In this document: positions 36,631 through 45,459 of the stretch, piece by piece
Position numbering within the stretch: the first letter of the stretch is position 1
Layout: each line of letters begins with the position of its first letter
Assembly (NCBI RefSeq): GCF_902705855.1
Contig: NZ_CACSIJ010000013.1
Coordinates: 442,208-498,967, forward strand
DNA length: 56,760 nt
Origin: Zhongshania aliphaticivorans
GTDB lineage: Bacteria; Pseudomonadota; Gammaproteobacteria; Pseudomonadales; Spongiibacteraceae
Direction of reading: 5' to 3'
Translations under genes and position numbers: made by a program
The notes under the pieces: generated by a model
What the model was told of the DNA's origin: nothing
The model's database searches: none
Seen by the model: only the letters and a program-made list of their open reading frames with translations

Positions 36631-36698
36631 AGGAGCACGCCTGGAAAGTGTGTAACGGGTCAAACTGTTCGAGGGTTCGAATCCCTCCCTCACCGCCA
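36609..36698 (+). tRNA. tRNA-Ser(GGA)
   Basis: A complete 90-nt cloverleaf with long variable arm and encoded CCA. GGTGAGG pairs with CCTCACC, the anticodon loop is CTGGAAA (GGA), and the T arm is GAGGG-TTCGAAT-CCCTC. Its last nucleotides lie inside the following inverted repeat. Confidence 0.97.
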
Positions 36699-36746
36699 TT
36701 ACATAAAAAACCCAGCCTTTGCGCTGGGTTTTTTATGTAATGGCGG
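36693..36746. terminator. Perfect 24-bp inverted repeat overlapping tRNA-Ser 3' end
   Basis: The arms 36693-36716 and 36723-36746 are exact reverse complements around a 6-nt loop (CTTTGC). The core (AACCCAGC/GCTGGGTT followed by a T-run) is a standard terminator that works in both directions. The outer part extends into the CCGCCA end of tRNA-Ser, so the CCA sequence is present again, inverted, at 36741-36743. Confidence 0.9.
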
Positions 36747-36924
36747 AAATACTGTGAAAATGAAAAGTATCCCCCTTGGCTATATCTTCTCAACATAGCA
36801 GTTTTCTTGCTGTCCTAGATGTTTCTTTTATTATCTTGTCTGAATCAGCTAATTTACGGCGGCGCTGTTAACTTAGCGCCTGACTCCTTATCATTAGTCT
36901 TTTAAGCAAAGAATACAGCGAATT

Positions 36925-37575
36925 ATGACGATTAAATGCACAATCGTGCCGGTGACGGCTTACCAGCAAAATTGCTCTGTAATGGTGTGTGAAGAAACAG
37001 GCAAGGCAGCCATATTTGATCCGGGTGGCGATATTGAAAATATTGAAGCCGCTATTGCCGAATTGGGTGGTACTTTAGAGGTGATTTATTTAACCCATGG
37101 GCATATGGATCACTGCGCCGCAGCAGATGTTATGCGCAAAAAGTATGGGGTTAAAATTATCGGGCCGCAGAAAGAAGACGCGTTCTGGATAGATAAGCTG
37201 CCTGATTGGTGCAAAATGACCGGCTTCCCCCACGCAGATCCATTTACACCAGATCAGTGGCTAGAGGATGAAGATACGGTTAGCTTTGGTGAGCAAACCT
37301 TGGCGGTTAAGTTTTGCCCCGGTCACACACCGGGCCATGTGGTGTTTTTCCATGAATCTGCCCGCCTGGCAATAGTAGGAGATGTGTTGTTTCAGGGCTC
37401 TATTGGTCGCACCGATTTCCCCAAGGGTGATTTTGATACGCTGGTGAATTCCATCCAAACCAAGTTGTGGCCGCTGGGTGATGATGTCACGTTTATACCG
37501 GGTCATGGGCCAACCTCAACCTTCGGTCAAGAGCGGGAAACCAATCCCTTTGTTGCCGATCACCGGTTTGGATGA
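36925..37575 (+). CDS. GloB/GloC-like metallo-beta-lactamase hydrolase
   Basis: This 216-residue protein is a short type II glyoxalase-like hydrolase (YcbL/GloC type) that probably cleaves S-lactoylglutathione or a similar thioester. The zinc motif is THGHMDHCAAADV (about residues 58-70), with CPGHTPGHVVF, VGDVLFQGSIGRTD and a C-terminal PGHGPTSTFGQE. It lacks the larger GloB C-terminal domain, as in GloC. moaC follows after 9 bp, suggesting co-transcription. Confidence 0.88.
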   Translation: MTIKCTIVPVTAYQQNCSVMVCEETGKAAIFDPGGDIENIEAAIAELGGTLEVIYLTHGHMDHCAAADVMRKKYGVKIIGPQKEDAFWIDKLPDWCKMTGFPHADPFTPDQWLEDEDTVSFGEQTLAVKFCPGHTPGHVVFFHESARLAIVGDVLFQGSIGRTDFPKGDFDTLVNSIQTKLWPLGDDVTFIPGHGPTSTFGQERETNPFVADHRFG

Positions 37576-37584
37576 GCTATTGTT

Positions 37585-38076
37585 ATGAGTAATGAATTAA
37601 CGCATTTTGATACCAAGGGTAATGCCCAGATGGTGGATGTGACCGAAAAAGCGGTGACTCAGCGCGAGGCACAGGCAAGTGGCAAAGTCACCATGCAGCC
37701 AGAAACCTTGGCATTGATCGCTGAAGGTGGTCATAAAAAAGGCGATGTGCTCGCTGTGGCAAGAATCGCCGGTATTCAGGCCGCAAAAAAGTGTTCCGAT
37801 TTGATTCCCCTGTGTCACCCCCTCATGTTGTCCTCTGTTAAGGTCGAGTTTGCCCTTGATCACGACGCTAATGCGGTGCGGATACTGGCGCGCTGCAAAT
37901 TGGCTGGCCAAACGGGTGTCGAAATGGAGGCGCTTACCGCCGTCTCTGTTGCTGCATTAACGATATACGATATGTGTAAGGCCGTAGATAAAGGCATGGT
38001 GGTGTCTGATATTAAGCTCTTAGCTAAGTCAGGCGGTCGCTCAGGCGATTGGTTTGCAGAAGAGTCGACGGCATGA
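37585..38076 (+). CDS. moaC: Cyclic pyranopterin monophosphate synthase MoaC
   Basis: This 163-residue enzyme acts with MoaA to form cyclic pyranopterin from GTP. Diagnostic stretches are [29 protein letters not shown] (about residues 69-81) and [20 protein letters not shown] with a following AVDKGM. The length is normal. It overlaps moaD by 4 bp (ATGA). moaA and moaB are not in the window. Confidence 0.96.
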   Translation: MSNELTHFDTKGNAQMVDVTEKAVTQREAQASGKVTMQPETLALIAEGGHKKGDVLAVARIAGIQAAKKCSDLIPLCHPLMLSSVKVEFALDHDANAVRILARCKLAGQTGVEMEALTAVSVAALTIYDMCKAVDKGMVVSDIKLLAKSGGRSGDWFAEESTA

Positions 38077-38324
38077 TCACCATATTGTTTTTTGCAAAAT
38101 ACCGCGAGCAACTTGGCTTAGGGCGGATGGATTTCACCCTTGATACCGCGTTATGCGTGGGCGACTTAAAAAAGCGTCTGGTTAGTGATGGCGGCGAAAA
38201 ATGGGCCGAGGTTTTATTAGCAGACAATACCCTGTGCGCGGTTAATCAAACCATTGCAAATGACAGTGTTGAGATTAACGACGGGGATGAGGTCGCTTTT
38301 TATCCCCCGGTTACCGGAGGCTAG
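38073..38324 (+). CDS. moaD: Molybdopterin synthase small subunit MoaD
   Basis: This 83-residue ubiquitin-like sulfur carrier starts [16 protein letters not shown] and ends in PVTGG, the Gly-Gly that becomes a thiocarboxylate. It provides sulfur to MoaE for the molybdopterin dithiolene. The ATG at 38073 overlaps the moaC stop; upstream codons of the frame lie inside moaC. Confidence 0.94.
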   Translation: MITILFFAKYREQLGLGRMDFTLDTALCVGDLKKRLVSDGGEKWAEVLLADNTLCAVNQTIANDSVEINDGDEVAFYPPVTGG

Positions 38325-38325
38325 T

Positions 38326-38784
38326 ATGCATAGCCGAGTTATTGTCCAAACCGACGATTTTGATGTTGCCGAGGAATGCCGAGCTTTGGCAAACAGTGGC
38401 CGCTGCGGGGCAGTGACTCAGTTTGTAGGCGTGATGCGAGATCGCAATGAAGGTGACGATATAGCTGTAATGGAGTTAGAGCATTACCCAGGGATGACCG
38501 AACGCAGTATTGAAACCATTATCGAACGGGCCAGCGAGCGTTGGCCGATATTAGCGGCGACGGTGATTCATCGGGTGGGTAGTTTGTTACCAGGGGCGCA
38601 AATTGTGTTTGTGGGCGTTGCGGCCATGCATAGGCAGGCTGCGTTTTCGGCCTGCGAATTTATAATGGATTACCTCAAATCCGAGGCACCGTTTTGGAAA
38701 AAAGAATGCAAAGCTGACGGCACTGAACGCTGGGTAGATGCACGGGATTCTGATGGACAAGCACTCAGTAAATGGCGTGTTTAG
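38326..38784 (+). CDS. moaE: Molybdopterin synthase large subunit MoaE
   Basis: This 152-residue catalytic subunit shows GAVTQFVGVMRDRN, LEHYPGMTERSIE, HRVGSLLPGAQIVFVGVAAMHR and a C-terminal KSEAPFWKKE with the active-site Lys. The ATG at 38326 has CGGAGG upstream, inside moaD, and is one base past the moaD stop. It completes moaCDE. Confidence 0.95.
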   Translation: MHSRVIVQTDDFDVAEECRALANSGRCGAVTQFVGVMRDRNEGDDIAVMELEHYPGMTERSIETIIERASERWPILAATVIHRVGSLLPGAQIVFVGVAAMHRQAAFSACEFIMDYLKSEAPFWKKECKADGTERWVDARDSDGQALSKWRV

Positions 38785-38919
38785 TCGTAATAGTCCGATC
38801 GGAGTAGCTTGCAGCGCTAAATTTGTGAGCTGGCTAGGTGTATAATCCAGCCTCGTTATTAAGTAATAAAGCGGCAGCCTCCACGCCTTGCCATAATAAA
38901 AGTACAAATAGGAAATTCT

Positions 38920-39396
38920 ATGAGCCTTGATCCCCGCCAGTTCCGCAACGCCCTAGGTCAATTTACCACTGGCGTATGTGTTATTACCGCAAACCCAGTA
39001 GGCTACAAACCCTTTGGTATGACGGTAAACTCATTTGCCTCAGTGTCACTTGATCCTGCGCTTGTGCTATGGAGCTTGCGCAATGACTCTGAGTGTCTTG
39101 ATGCGTTTAATAAATCCAAGACGTTCACAGTGAATGTGTTAGCGAGTGATCAATTAGATTTGTCTAATTTGTACTCTAAAAAGAGTGAACACGACCTTCG
39201 TGACGAGCACTTTCGAATTGGCAAAAGTGGTGCTCCAGTATTGCGTGGAGCCTTAACCAGTTTTGAATGTGAAACTTGGGCGCATTATGATGGTGGCGAT
39301 CATATTATTGTGGTCGGCAAAGTGATTGAAATGGATAACAAACTCGGTGCCAAACCGTTGGTGTTTCAAGCCGGCCAGTACCGAGAGTTACGCTAA
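38920..39396 (+). CDS. Flavin reductase-like FMN-binding protein
   Basis: This 158-residue protein belongs to the flavin reductase domain family that supplies reduced flavin to two-component monooxygenases. Typical motifs are FRNALGQFTTGVCVITA, GMTVNSFASVSLDPALVLWSL and a GDHIIVVGKV segment near the end. No oxygenase partner is encoded next to it. It is followed by a Nudix gene on the same strand after 22 bp. Confidence 0.88.
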   Translation: MSLDPRQFRNALGQFTTGVCVITANPVGYKPFGMTVNSFASVSLDPALVLWSLRNDSECLDAFNKSKTFTVNVLASDQLDLSNLYSKKSEHDLRDEHFRIGKSGAPVLRGALTSFECETWAHYDGGDHIIVVGKVIEMDNKLGAKPLVFQAGQYRELR

Positions 39397-39418
39397 GTAA
39401 AATGGAGTAGGGAGGGCG

Positions 39419-39994
39419 ATGAAATACTGTAGTAATTGCGGTGCGGAAGTTGTTAAGCAGATCCCCGCCGATGATGATCGCCTTCGTTTTGTGTGCCCAC
39501 AATGCGAAATCATCCATTACCAAAACCCCAAAGTTGTGGTCGGTTGTCTGCCTGTGGCTGGCCAGCAGGTGCTGCTGTGTCGACGGGCGATTGAGCCGCG
39601 CTTAGGTTACTGGACTATTCCTGCTGGTTTTATGGAAAACGGTGAAACCATGTTAGAAGGCGCGCTTCGTGAAACCCGTGAAGAGGCGGCCGCCAAAGTC
39701 TGTGACGAAACTCTGTACCGTTTATTTGATATTCCCCATATCAATCAGGTTTACGTATTTTACCGAGGCAATCTGGACGGTGGTTATGGTGTCGGGCCAG
39801 AGAGTTTGGAGTCTCGACTCTTCTCAGAAGACGAAATCCCGTGGTCTGAGCTTGCATTTCCTATTGTTACAGATGTGCTTACCGAATATTTTGAAGACCG
39901 TAAAACCGGCGAGTTTCCCATTCGGGTCAGCACCCCGAGCAAATTGTGGGCAAAGCACGTAGGCTGGAAGCCGACGCCGGATAGCAAAATTTAG
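39419..39994 (+). CDS. Nudix hydrolase with zinc ribbon
   Basis: This 191-residue protein has an N-terminal four-Cys ribbon (CSNCGAEV and CPQCEIIHYQNPK), then a full Nudix box from GFMENGETMLEG to RETREEAAAKV (about residues 69-91). This is the layout of NudC-like NADH pyrophosphatases and their short relatives; the substrate is a nucleoside diphosphate derivative. GGAGGGCG precedes the ATG. Confidence 0.9.
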   Translation: MKYCSNCGAEVVKQIPADDDRLRFVCPQCEIIHYQNPKVVVGCLPVAGQQVLLCRRAIEPRLGYWTIPAGFMENGETMLEGALRETREEAAAKVCDETLYRLFDIPHINQVYVFYRGNLDGGYGVGPESLESRLFSEDEIPWSELAFPIVTDVLTEYFEDRKTGEFPIRVSTPSKLWAKHVGWKPTPDSKI

Positions 39995-40138
39995 TAAAAA
40001 GTCCCATAAGCTACCGCACTCCCTCATTTTTCATTATGCGCTTTTCACAAAGCGCGCTATGGTTATACCTAGGCTGAAGATTGCTTTTGTGTACCTCCAT
40101 TATTCTTTTGCCTGCGACCAGTAAAATAAGGAGATTAA

Positions 40139-41071
40139 ATGGAATACGTTTATCACACCGTTGATGTTTTTACGCAGGCTGCTTACAGCGGCGCGCAAAT
40201 TTCGGTTTTTCCGCAGGCTGATGGCCTAGATGACTCGCAAATGCAGCTCATAGCCAAAGAAATGAATCATCCAGAGACGGTATTTGTCTTCCCTGGTAAC
40301 AGTGATGTTGCCGCTGAGCTGAGGGTTTTTTCTCCAGCGGGCGAGCGTGCTGTTGGTAGCCATAGCGTTGTGGCAGCGGCGCGAACCCTCGTTCATAGCA
40401 AGGCCTTGCCGGTCACAGATCGCGATTGTGTTGTGCATTTTTCGCAGGGCAAAAAGATAATTGACGCCGTACTGTCCTACGTAGATGGTCGTTTACTTAC
40501 GCAATTGTCGATGGCGGTTAGCCCGCAAATAGATCGCTATGTTCCCGACAATAATGAATTGCAGCAGGTGCTTGGTTTGGGGCCGGATGACATCGAAACC
40601 CTTAAAGCTAAAACACTGTTTGTAAGTTGTGATACACCGTATTTGATTGTGCCGCTGCGCTCAATGGACGCGGTATACCGCGCGCGCTTTAGTCTTGAAG
40701 CATGGTCACGCAGTAGTGCCTCTTCTGTCGCAGTGAATGAGATTTTGGTTTACTGCAGCGAAACCGAATCCTTGCAGACAGATTTCCATTTGCGTATTTT
40801 GGGTGAGCATATTGCCCATGACGACAGTCCCCCGGTTGGTGCAGCAATTCCGGCTTTCGTAGCAAGTCTATGCGATACCCGTGGACTGGCAGACGGAACC
40901 CACACTTTCTGGTTAGAGCGCGGCCACAAAGCTAAGCGGCAAAGCATTTTGCAGGTCGAATTTGTGAAAAAAGCCACCGCCGCCCTAAAAGTAAGAATTG
41001 GTGGCGATGCGGTTCTTGTTGCTCAAGGTTCAATTCTTGCCCCAGCTGTAAGATCGTCAAAAGCGGCGTAG
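40139..41071 (+). CDS. PhzF-family epimerase-like protein
   Basis: This 310-residue protein has the PhzF start (YHTVDVFTQAAYSGAQISVF), the catalytic-Glu segment EMNHPETVFVFP, LRVFSPAGERAVGSHSVVAAA, and a second-domain HIAHDDSPPVGAAIPAFVA. In the last the usual DPVTGSA sequence is altered to DDSPPVGAA. Members are isomerases of diverse substrates; the reaction here is unknown. AAGGAG precedes the ATG. Confidence 0.85.
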   Translation: MEYVYHTVDVFTQAAYSGAQISVFPQADGLDDSQMQLIAKEMNHPETVFVFPGNSDVAAELRVFSPAGERAVGSHSVVAAARTLVHSKALPVTDRDCVVHFSQGKKIIDAVLSYVDGRLLTQLSMAVSPQIDRYVPDNNELQQVLGLGPDDIETLKAKTLFVSCDTPYLIVPLRSMDAVYRARFSLEAWSRSSASSVAVNEILVYCSETESLQTDFHLRILGEHIAHDDSPPVGAAIPAFVASLCDTRGLADGTHTFWLERGHKAKRQSILQVEFVKKATAALKVRIGGDAVLVAQGSILAPAVRSSKAA

Positions 41072-41235
41072 TTTTGTGCTTTAAATACACTTAGGTGCTC
41101 AGTCGGTCTCGACTGAATGCCTTTGGGTATTCCCTCATTTTTATGGCTGCTTTCTGTATACTAGTGCCCATTCTCAGCCAAGACACTTGTCCTTGGCTGT
41201 TCTTCGTTATTTATTAAAAGGCTTGTTACTTTCGC

Positions 41236-42699
41236 ATGGATACACAGCTTTTGGTATTGGTTGCTGGCGTCGCTTTTGTCGGTCTGTGTCTGGGCGCTAT
41301 TTTTGCCGTCGTTATTCTGCGGCGCAGTCACAATTTGCAACTGCGGATGTTAGATGAACAGCAAAAGACCTTGCAGGCAGAATTGGAATTGCAAAAAGCG
41401 GCGGGGCGGGAGTGCGCGGCGAAGCTAGAAGACACAGGGGCTGCTCTTGTTATTCAGGAGCGAGAAGCTGCGGTTGTGAACGAGCGCTTGGTCATGCAGA
41501 TTGAAAGCTTGGCGAATACCCAGCGCGCATTGGCGGCCGCAGAACAAAAGAATAGTGAGCTGAACGATACGCTGGCAAGAAAAGAAAGTGCTTACGAGCA
41601 TCTTAAAACCTCTACCGCAGAACAAATTGCCTTACTTAGCGACGCCAAAAAGCAATTAACGGATCAGTTTGAGCAGTTAGCTAATCGCATATTTGATGAA
41701 AAAAGTCAGCGCTTTCAAGTTCACAGTCGCGATGCTCTAGAAGTACAACTAAAGCCCTTTAGAGAGCAACTTAAAGAGTTTCGTGGCCGAGTTGATCATA
41801 TTTACGACAGCGAAAACCGGGAGCGCGGCGAGCTAAAAGAGCAGCTCAAAAATTTACAGGAAATGAACCGCAGCATTAGCAAAGAAGCGCAAAATTTAAC
41901 CCGCGCGTTAAAGGGCGACAACAAGGCGCAGGGTAACTGGGGCGAGGTGATATTAGAGCGGGTACTGGAAGAGTCGGGGTTGCGAAAAGGCCACGAATAC
42001 GAAACACAGCTTAGCTTTACCGACGATAGTGGGCGTCGAAAGCAACCAGATGTGATTGTTCGTTTGCCAGATGAGAAAGACATTATCATTGATGCCAAGG
42101 TGTCATTGATTGCCTATGAACGGTATTGCAGCAGCGATGATGACGTTGAGCGGCAGGCGCTTTTGCGCGATCATGCCCAGTCAGTAAAAGCTCATATAAA
42201 TGGTCTAAGTACGAAAGGTTATGAGCATATAGAAGGTCTACGGACGCTGGATTTTGTGTTTATATTTATCCCAGTTGAAGCGGCCTTTATGGCTGCCTTT
42301 GAGCATGATCCAGAACTGTTTCGTGATGCGTATGAGAAAAATATAATCGTCGTCGGGCCGACAACGTTGCTGGCGACTCTACGCACGGTGCAAAGTATTT
42401 GGCGCTATGAACGACAGAACCAAAATGCTGAGGAAATCGCCCGTCAGGCGGGTGCGCTTCACGACCAGTTTGCCCTTGTTGTGCAGTCATTAGAAGACGT
42501 CGGTAAGCATCTTGATCGAGGTCGCGATGCCTATGAAAAAACCCTGAACAGAATGACGCTGGGTAAGGGTAATTTGGTGTCGCGGGTGAGTCGTTTAGAG
42601 GCTTTGGGCGCCAAGGTGAAAAAGACCCTGCCGGCATCGCTGATTGACAGGTCTGAGATTGAAGGCATCGATTTTGACGATGCCGGTAAAGATAACTAA
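41236..42699 (+). CDS. rmuC: DNA recombination protein RmuC
   Basis: This 487-residue protein has an N-terminal membrane helix (LLVLVAGVAFVGLCLGAIFAVVIL), a long coiled coil (about residues 35-210) and a nuclease-like core with NWGEVILERVLEESGL, QPDVIVRLPDEKDIIIDAKVS and FVFIFIPVEAAF. RmuC limits recombination at inverted repeats in E. coli. The length is normal and the following peroxiredoxin gene begins 15 bp later. Confidence 0.94.
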   Translation: MDTQLLVLVAGVAFVGLCLGAIFAVVILRRSHNLQLRMLDEQQKTLQAELELQKAAGRECAAKLEDTGAALVIQEREAAVVNERLVMQIESLANTQRALAAAEQKNSELNDTLARKESAYEHLKTSTAEQIALLSDAKKQLTDQFEQLANRIFDEKSQRFQVHSRDALEVQLKPFREQLKEFRGRVDHIYDSENRERGELKEQLKNLQEMNRSISKEAQNLTRALKGDNKAQGNWGEVILERVLEESGLRKGHEYETQLSFTDDSGRRKQPDVIVRLPDEKDIIIDAKVSLIAYERYCSSDDDVERQALLRDHAQSVKAHINGLSTKGYEHIEGLRTLDFVFIFIPVEAAFMAAFEHDPELFRDAYEKNIIVVGPTTLLATLRTVQSIWRYERQNQNAEEIARQAGALHDQFALVVQSLEDVGKHLDRGRDAYEKTLNRMTLGKGNLVSRVSRLEALGAKVKKTLPASLIDRSEIEGIDFDDAGKDN

Positions 42700-42714
42700 T
42701 TAAAGGAGCTTACG

Positions 42715-43212
42715 GTGGCATCAGTAAAAATTGGGAATTTAGCACCTGCGTTTTCGCTAAAAAATCAAAATGGCGAATCGGTTAACCTAAAAGACTTTAA
42801 AGGCAGCAAAAATGTTGTGCTGTATTTTTATCCCCGCGCTAAAACACCTGGCTGCACTGTACAAGCCTGCGGTATTCGCGATACTAAAAAGGCCTTTGAT
42901 AAATTAGATACGGTAGTACTTGGTGTGAGTCCTGACTCTGTCGCTAAATTGAAAAAATTTGAAGAGAATCCGAAGAAGGAAGAAAGCCCGCTAAACTTTA
43001 CTCTGCTGTCTGATGAAGATCATAGTATTGCCGATAAATATGGCGCCTGGGGGCCAAAGAAATTTATGGGCAAAGAGTATGACGGTATTCTGCGGAGCAC
43101 CTTTATTATCGGTAAAGATGGTCGCTTAAAGCACATTATGGCGAAGGTAAATACCAAGACTCATCATGATGATGTGCTGGCCTTGATTGAAGAGTTGGGT
43201 TTGGCTGAGTAA
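42715..43212 (+). CDS. bcp: Thiol peroxidase Bcp (peroxiredoxin)
   Basis: This 165-residue enzyme reduces hydroperoxides. The active-site segment KTPGCTVQACGIRD holds the peroxidatic Cys and a second Cys five residues later, the Bcp resolving arrangement. The start GTG at 42715 is fixed by AAGGAG at 42702. It converges on the DUF1232 gene with a 2-bp gap. Confidence 0.93.
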   Translation: MASVKIGNLAPAFSLKNQNGESVNLKDFKGSKNVVLYFYPRAKTPGCTVQACGIRDTKKAFDKLDTVVLGVSPDSVAKLKKFEENPKKEESPLNFTLLSDEDHSIADKYGAWGPKKFMGKEYDGILRSTFIIGKDGRLKHIMAKVNTKTHHDDVLALIEELGLAE

Positions 43213-43214
43213 AT

Positions 43215-43631
43215 TTAGAGTTCGGCGTCCATTTCGTTATTTGTGGACGCCACTTTATTCAGCTTATAGTTTTCTAAATCCTTAGACACCATATCTAAAC
43301 ACAGCTTAAGTACAATGGCGTCGTCTAAAAAGCCTGCTATGGGGATGATATCCGGCACGGCGTCTAGTGGCAGCAGTATATAGAGCAGGGCAGTCACGAC
43401 AGATCCTAATGACCACCAAGGTATTTCTCGATAATCACCCTTTACATAGTCCTGCAGCAAGCTAAATAAGGTTTTTACTTGGCTGATATAAGGCGCGAGT
43501 GAGGCGTTTTTAAGAACCTTGTTGATAATGCGTTCGCGATTGCTCAGCGCATAATTGATCTCAGAATCACTCAGCTCAGCTGCGCCTTCATCTAAGACTT
43601 TTTGGGCGCGGTTTTTGGAAAAAATTTGCAT
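43215..43631 (-). CDS. YkvA/DUF1232 family membrane protein
   Basis: This protein of about 138 residues has the DUF1232 core VVTALLYILLPLDAVPDIIPIAGFLDDA near residues 85-110, with the characteristic P-D-x-IP pattern in a membrane hairpin. An N-terminal charged helix precedes it. The function is unknown. The ATG at 43631 is chosen; TTG at 43646 and GTG at 43634 are also in frame, and no ribosome site decides. Confidence 0.85.
   Translation of the reverse strand: MQIFSKNRAQKVLDEGAAELSDSEINYALSNRERIINKVLKNASLAPYISQVKTLFSLLQDYVKGDYREIPWWSLGSVVTALLYILLPLDAVPDIIPIAGFLDDAIVLKLCLDMVSKDLENYKLNKVASTNNEMDAEL
43224..43251. terminator. Hairpin inside the DUF1232 3' end
   Basis: GGCGTCCA and TGGACGCC form an 8-bp stem with a 12-nt loop, placed within the last codons of the DUF1232 gene. 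It could end transcripts of the converging bcp gene, but the T-run is weak. Confidence 0.4.
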
Positions 43632-43754
43632 CACATGTTTACCCAAGGTAACGGTGTAAATTTGATTCTACGTGCTCTATTGCAAAGGGTAAATGTCGTC
43701 CGATGTGAAGCCGCACATGCTTCTAGCTCGGGCAGCTAAATTTTGGGTATTGCG

Positions 43755-45443
43755 TCAATCAATATACTGCCGTACCAGCTCAGATTTCAAAATTTTACCA
43801 GAGGCATTGCGCGGCAAGTCTTGGCTGCTAATCCAAATCTCTTGCGGAATTTTATACGCCGCCAGTTTGTCGCTGAGATAGCTTTTGATGTCATCGCTAC
43901 TGATTTCTGCGTTGTCGCGGGGTTTAATGACGGCAGCAGGGATTTCACCCAAGCGTTCGTCGGGTACTGCGATAATAGCCGCTTCAGCGATACGGGGATG
44001 CAGGCTTAGACAAGCTTCGATCTCAGCTGGGTATATGTTTTCTCCGCCGCGTATTATTAAGTCTTTAGCACGGCCTACTAGGTATACGAAATTCTCTTCG
44101 TCTAGGTAGCCAATATCACCAGTTGCCATCCATTCGCCATCAAAGCTAATTTTATTTGCGTCGGGCTTGTTCCAATATTTCTTTATATTACAGACTGATT
44201 TTAGCCAAATTTCGCCAGTTGAGCCGGCGGAGAGTAGCTGACCGTATTCGTCACGGGTTTGCCATTCGACCAGCGGTGATAGGGTGCCAGCGCTATTGGG
44301 TTTGTACATAAAGGCATCGCCGGTGCAACTCGCGCATATTGCATTACTTTCGGTCATACCATAGCCGGTTCCGACGTAGCTAGTGCTTAAGGTATTGGTA
44401 ATGGTTTCTTTAAATGCGGGTGGGCAGGCGGCGCCGCCACCGCCCAGTGAAAATAGACTGCTGGTATCACTGCTCTCAAAATCAGGGTGACGGAGTAAAT
44501 CCATAACCATAGAGGGTACGGCGCTAAAAATGGTTACTCGCTCCTGGCTGATAAGTTTAAGTGCCTCTTTCGGTGACCATTTATACATCATCACGGTTTT
44601 TCTTCCGCCGCGAAGATTAAGTAAAAATGCGGCGTAGCAACCCGAGACGTGGAAGAGCGGTACGCTTAATAATGTGCAGGGCGCAAAACCACCGGCAAAC
44701 ATATTTTCGATGGCCTTAGGGTTGGCCATAGCGGAGCAAATGCCATGAAACTCAAAGCTGTATATTGCTTGGCAAATATTTTTATGGGTAGAGACTGCAC
44801 CCTTTGGGCGTCCAGTCGTCCCCGAGGTATACATGATTTGTGCAATATCGTTTGGTGCGCAGGCAATGATTGGTAATTCTCCGCCACGATTTTTGGAAAT
44901 TATGGCATCAAAATAGTCAAGGCTATCGTCAGTATCTGAATTGGCTCCGGTGACAAGGGCTTGGCAGCCAAGGTTTGCGAGTAATGGTTTGGTGAGCTGT
45001 AAGCGAGGAAGGTCACAGATTAACAGCTTTGCTCCGGCATCCTCCAAACAATAAGAAAGTTCGTCTGCGCTGCCCCATGAGTTCAAGGGAACAACCACTG
45101 CGCCGACTGAAACGATTGCAGCATAGGCGATCATCCATTCGGGGCAATTACGCATGGCGATAGCCACGCGCTCACCAGTGGCGATTGCTCTGCTGTTGAT
45201 GAGGTAGTGACCTAAGGCATCTACTTTCTCAAAAAACTGCGAGAAGCTAAGGCGTTCTTGCTGGTAAACCAAAAACTCTTGCTCACCGTGGGCTCTGCCT
45301 GCATCCACAAGTTCGCGCATTGTTGCCGGTGCATTTTTGTATTCTCGAAGAGTGCCGTCACTGCTTGAACAAATTTCAAAGGGTGCGCCAACTTGGCAAA
45401 GTTGCTCGGTGCAGGTTGTTAGTCGGTTTGAAATATCGTTCAT
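43755..45443 (-). CDS. Class I adenylate-forming acyl-CoA synthetase
   Basis: This 562-residue ligase activates a carboxylic acid to acyl-AMP and then acyl-CoA. The P-loop-like motif IMYTSGTTGRPKGAV (about residues 210-224), GYGMTESNA, TGDIGYLDEENFVYLVGRAKDLIIRGGENIYP and a C-terminal PRNASGKILK Lys motif are all present. Substrate chain length is not predictable by eye. A SnoaL-like gene lies upstream on the same strand with a 16-bp gap. Confidence 0.93.
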   Translation of the reverse strand: MNDISNRLTTCTEQLCQVGAPFEICSSSDGTLREYKNAPATMRELVDAGRAHGEQEFLVYQQERLSFSQFFEKVDALGHYLINSRAIATGERVAIAMRNCPEWMIAYAAIVSVGAVVVPLNSWGSADELSYCLEDAGAKLLICDLPRLQLTKPLLANLGCQALVTGANSDTDDSLDYFDAIISKNRGGELPIIACAPNDIAQIMYTSGTTGRPKGAVSTHKNICQAIYSFEFHGICSAMANPKAIENMFAGGFAPCTLLSVPLFHVSGCYAAFLLNLRGGRKTVMMYKWSPKEALKLISQERVTIFSAVPSMVMDLLRHPDFESSDTSSLFSLGGGGAACPPAFKETITNTLSTSYVGTGYGMTESNAICASCTGDAFMYKPNSAGTLSPLVEWQTRDEYGQLLSAGSTGEIWLKSVCNIKKYWNKPDANKISFDGEWMATGDIGYLDEENFVYLVGRAKDLIIRGGENIYPAEIEACLSLHPRIAEAAIIAVPDERLGEIPAAVIKPRDNAEISSDDIKSYLSDKLAAYKIPQEIWISSQDLPRNASGKILKSELVRQYID

Positions 45444-45459
45444 CGTAAATCGGTAACCC

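Noticed and set aside
41098-41115. Hairpin TCAGTCG/CGACTGA between phzF-like and rmuC genes
   Set aside because: It has no T-run and only a 7-bp stem with no supporting context, so it was not called a terminator or operator.
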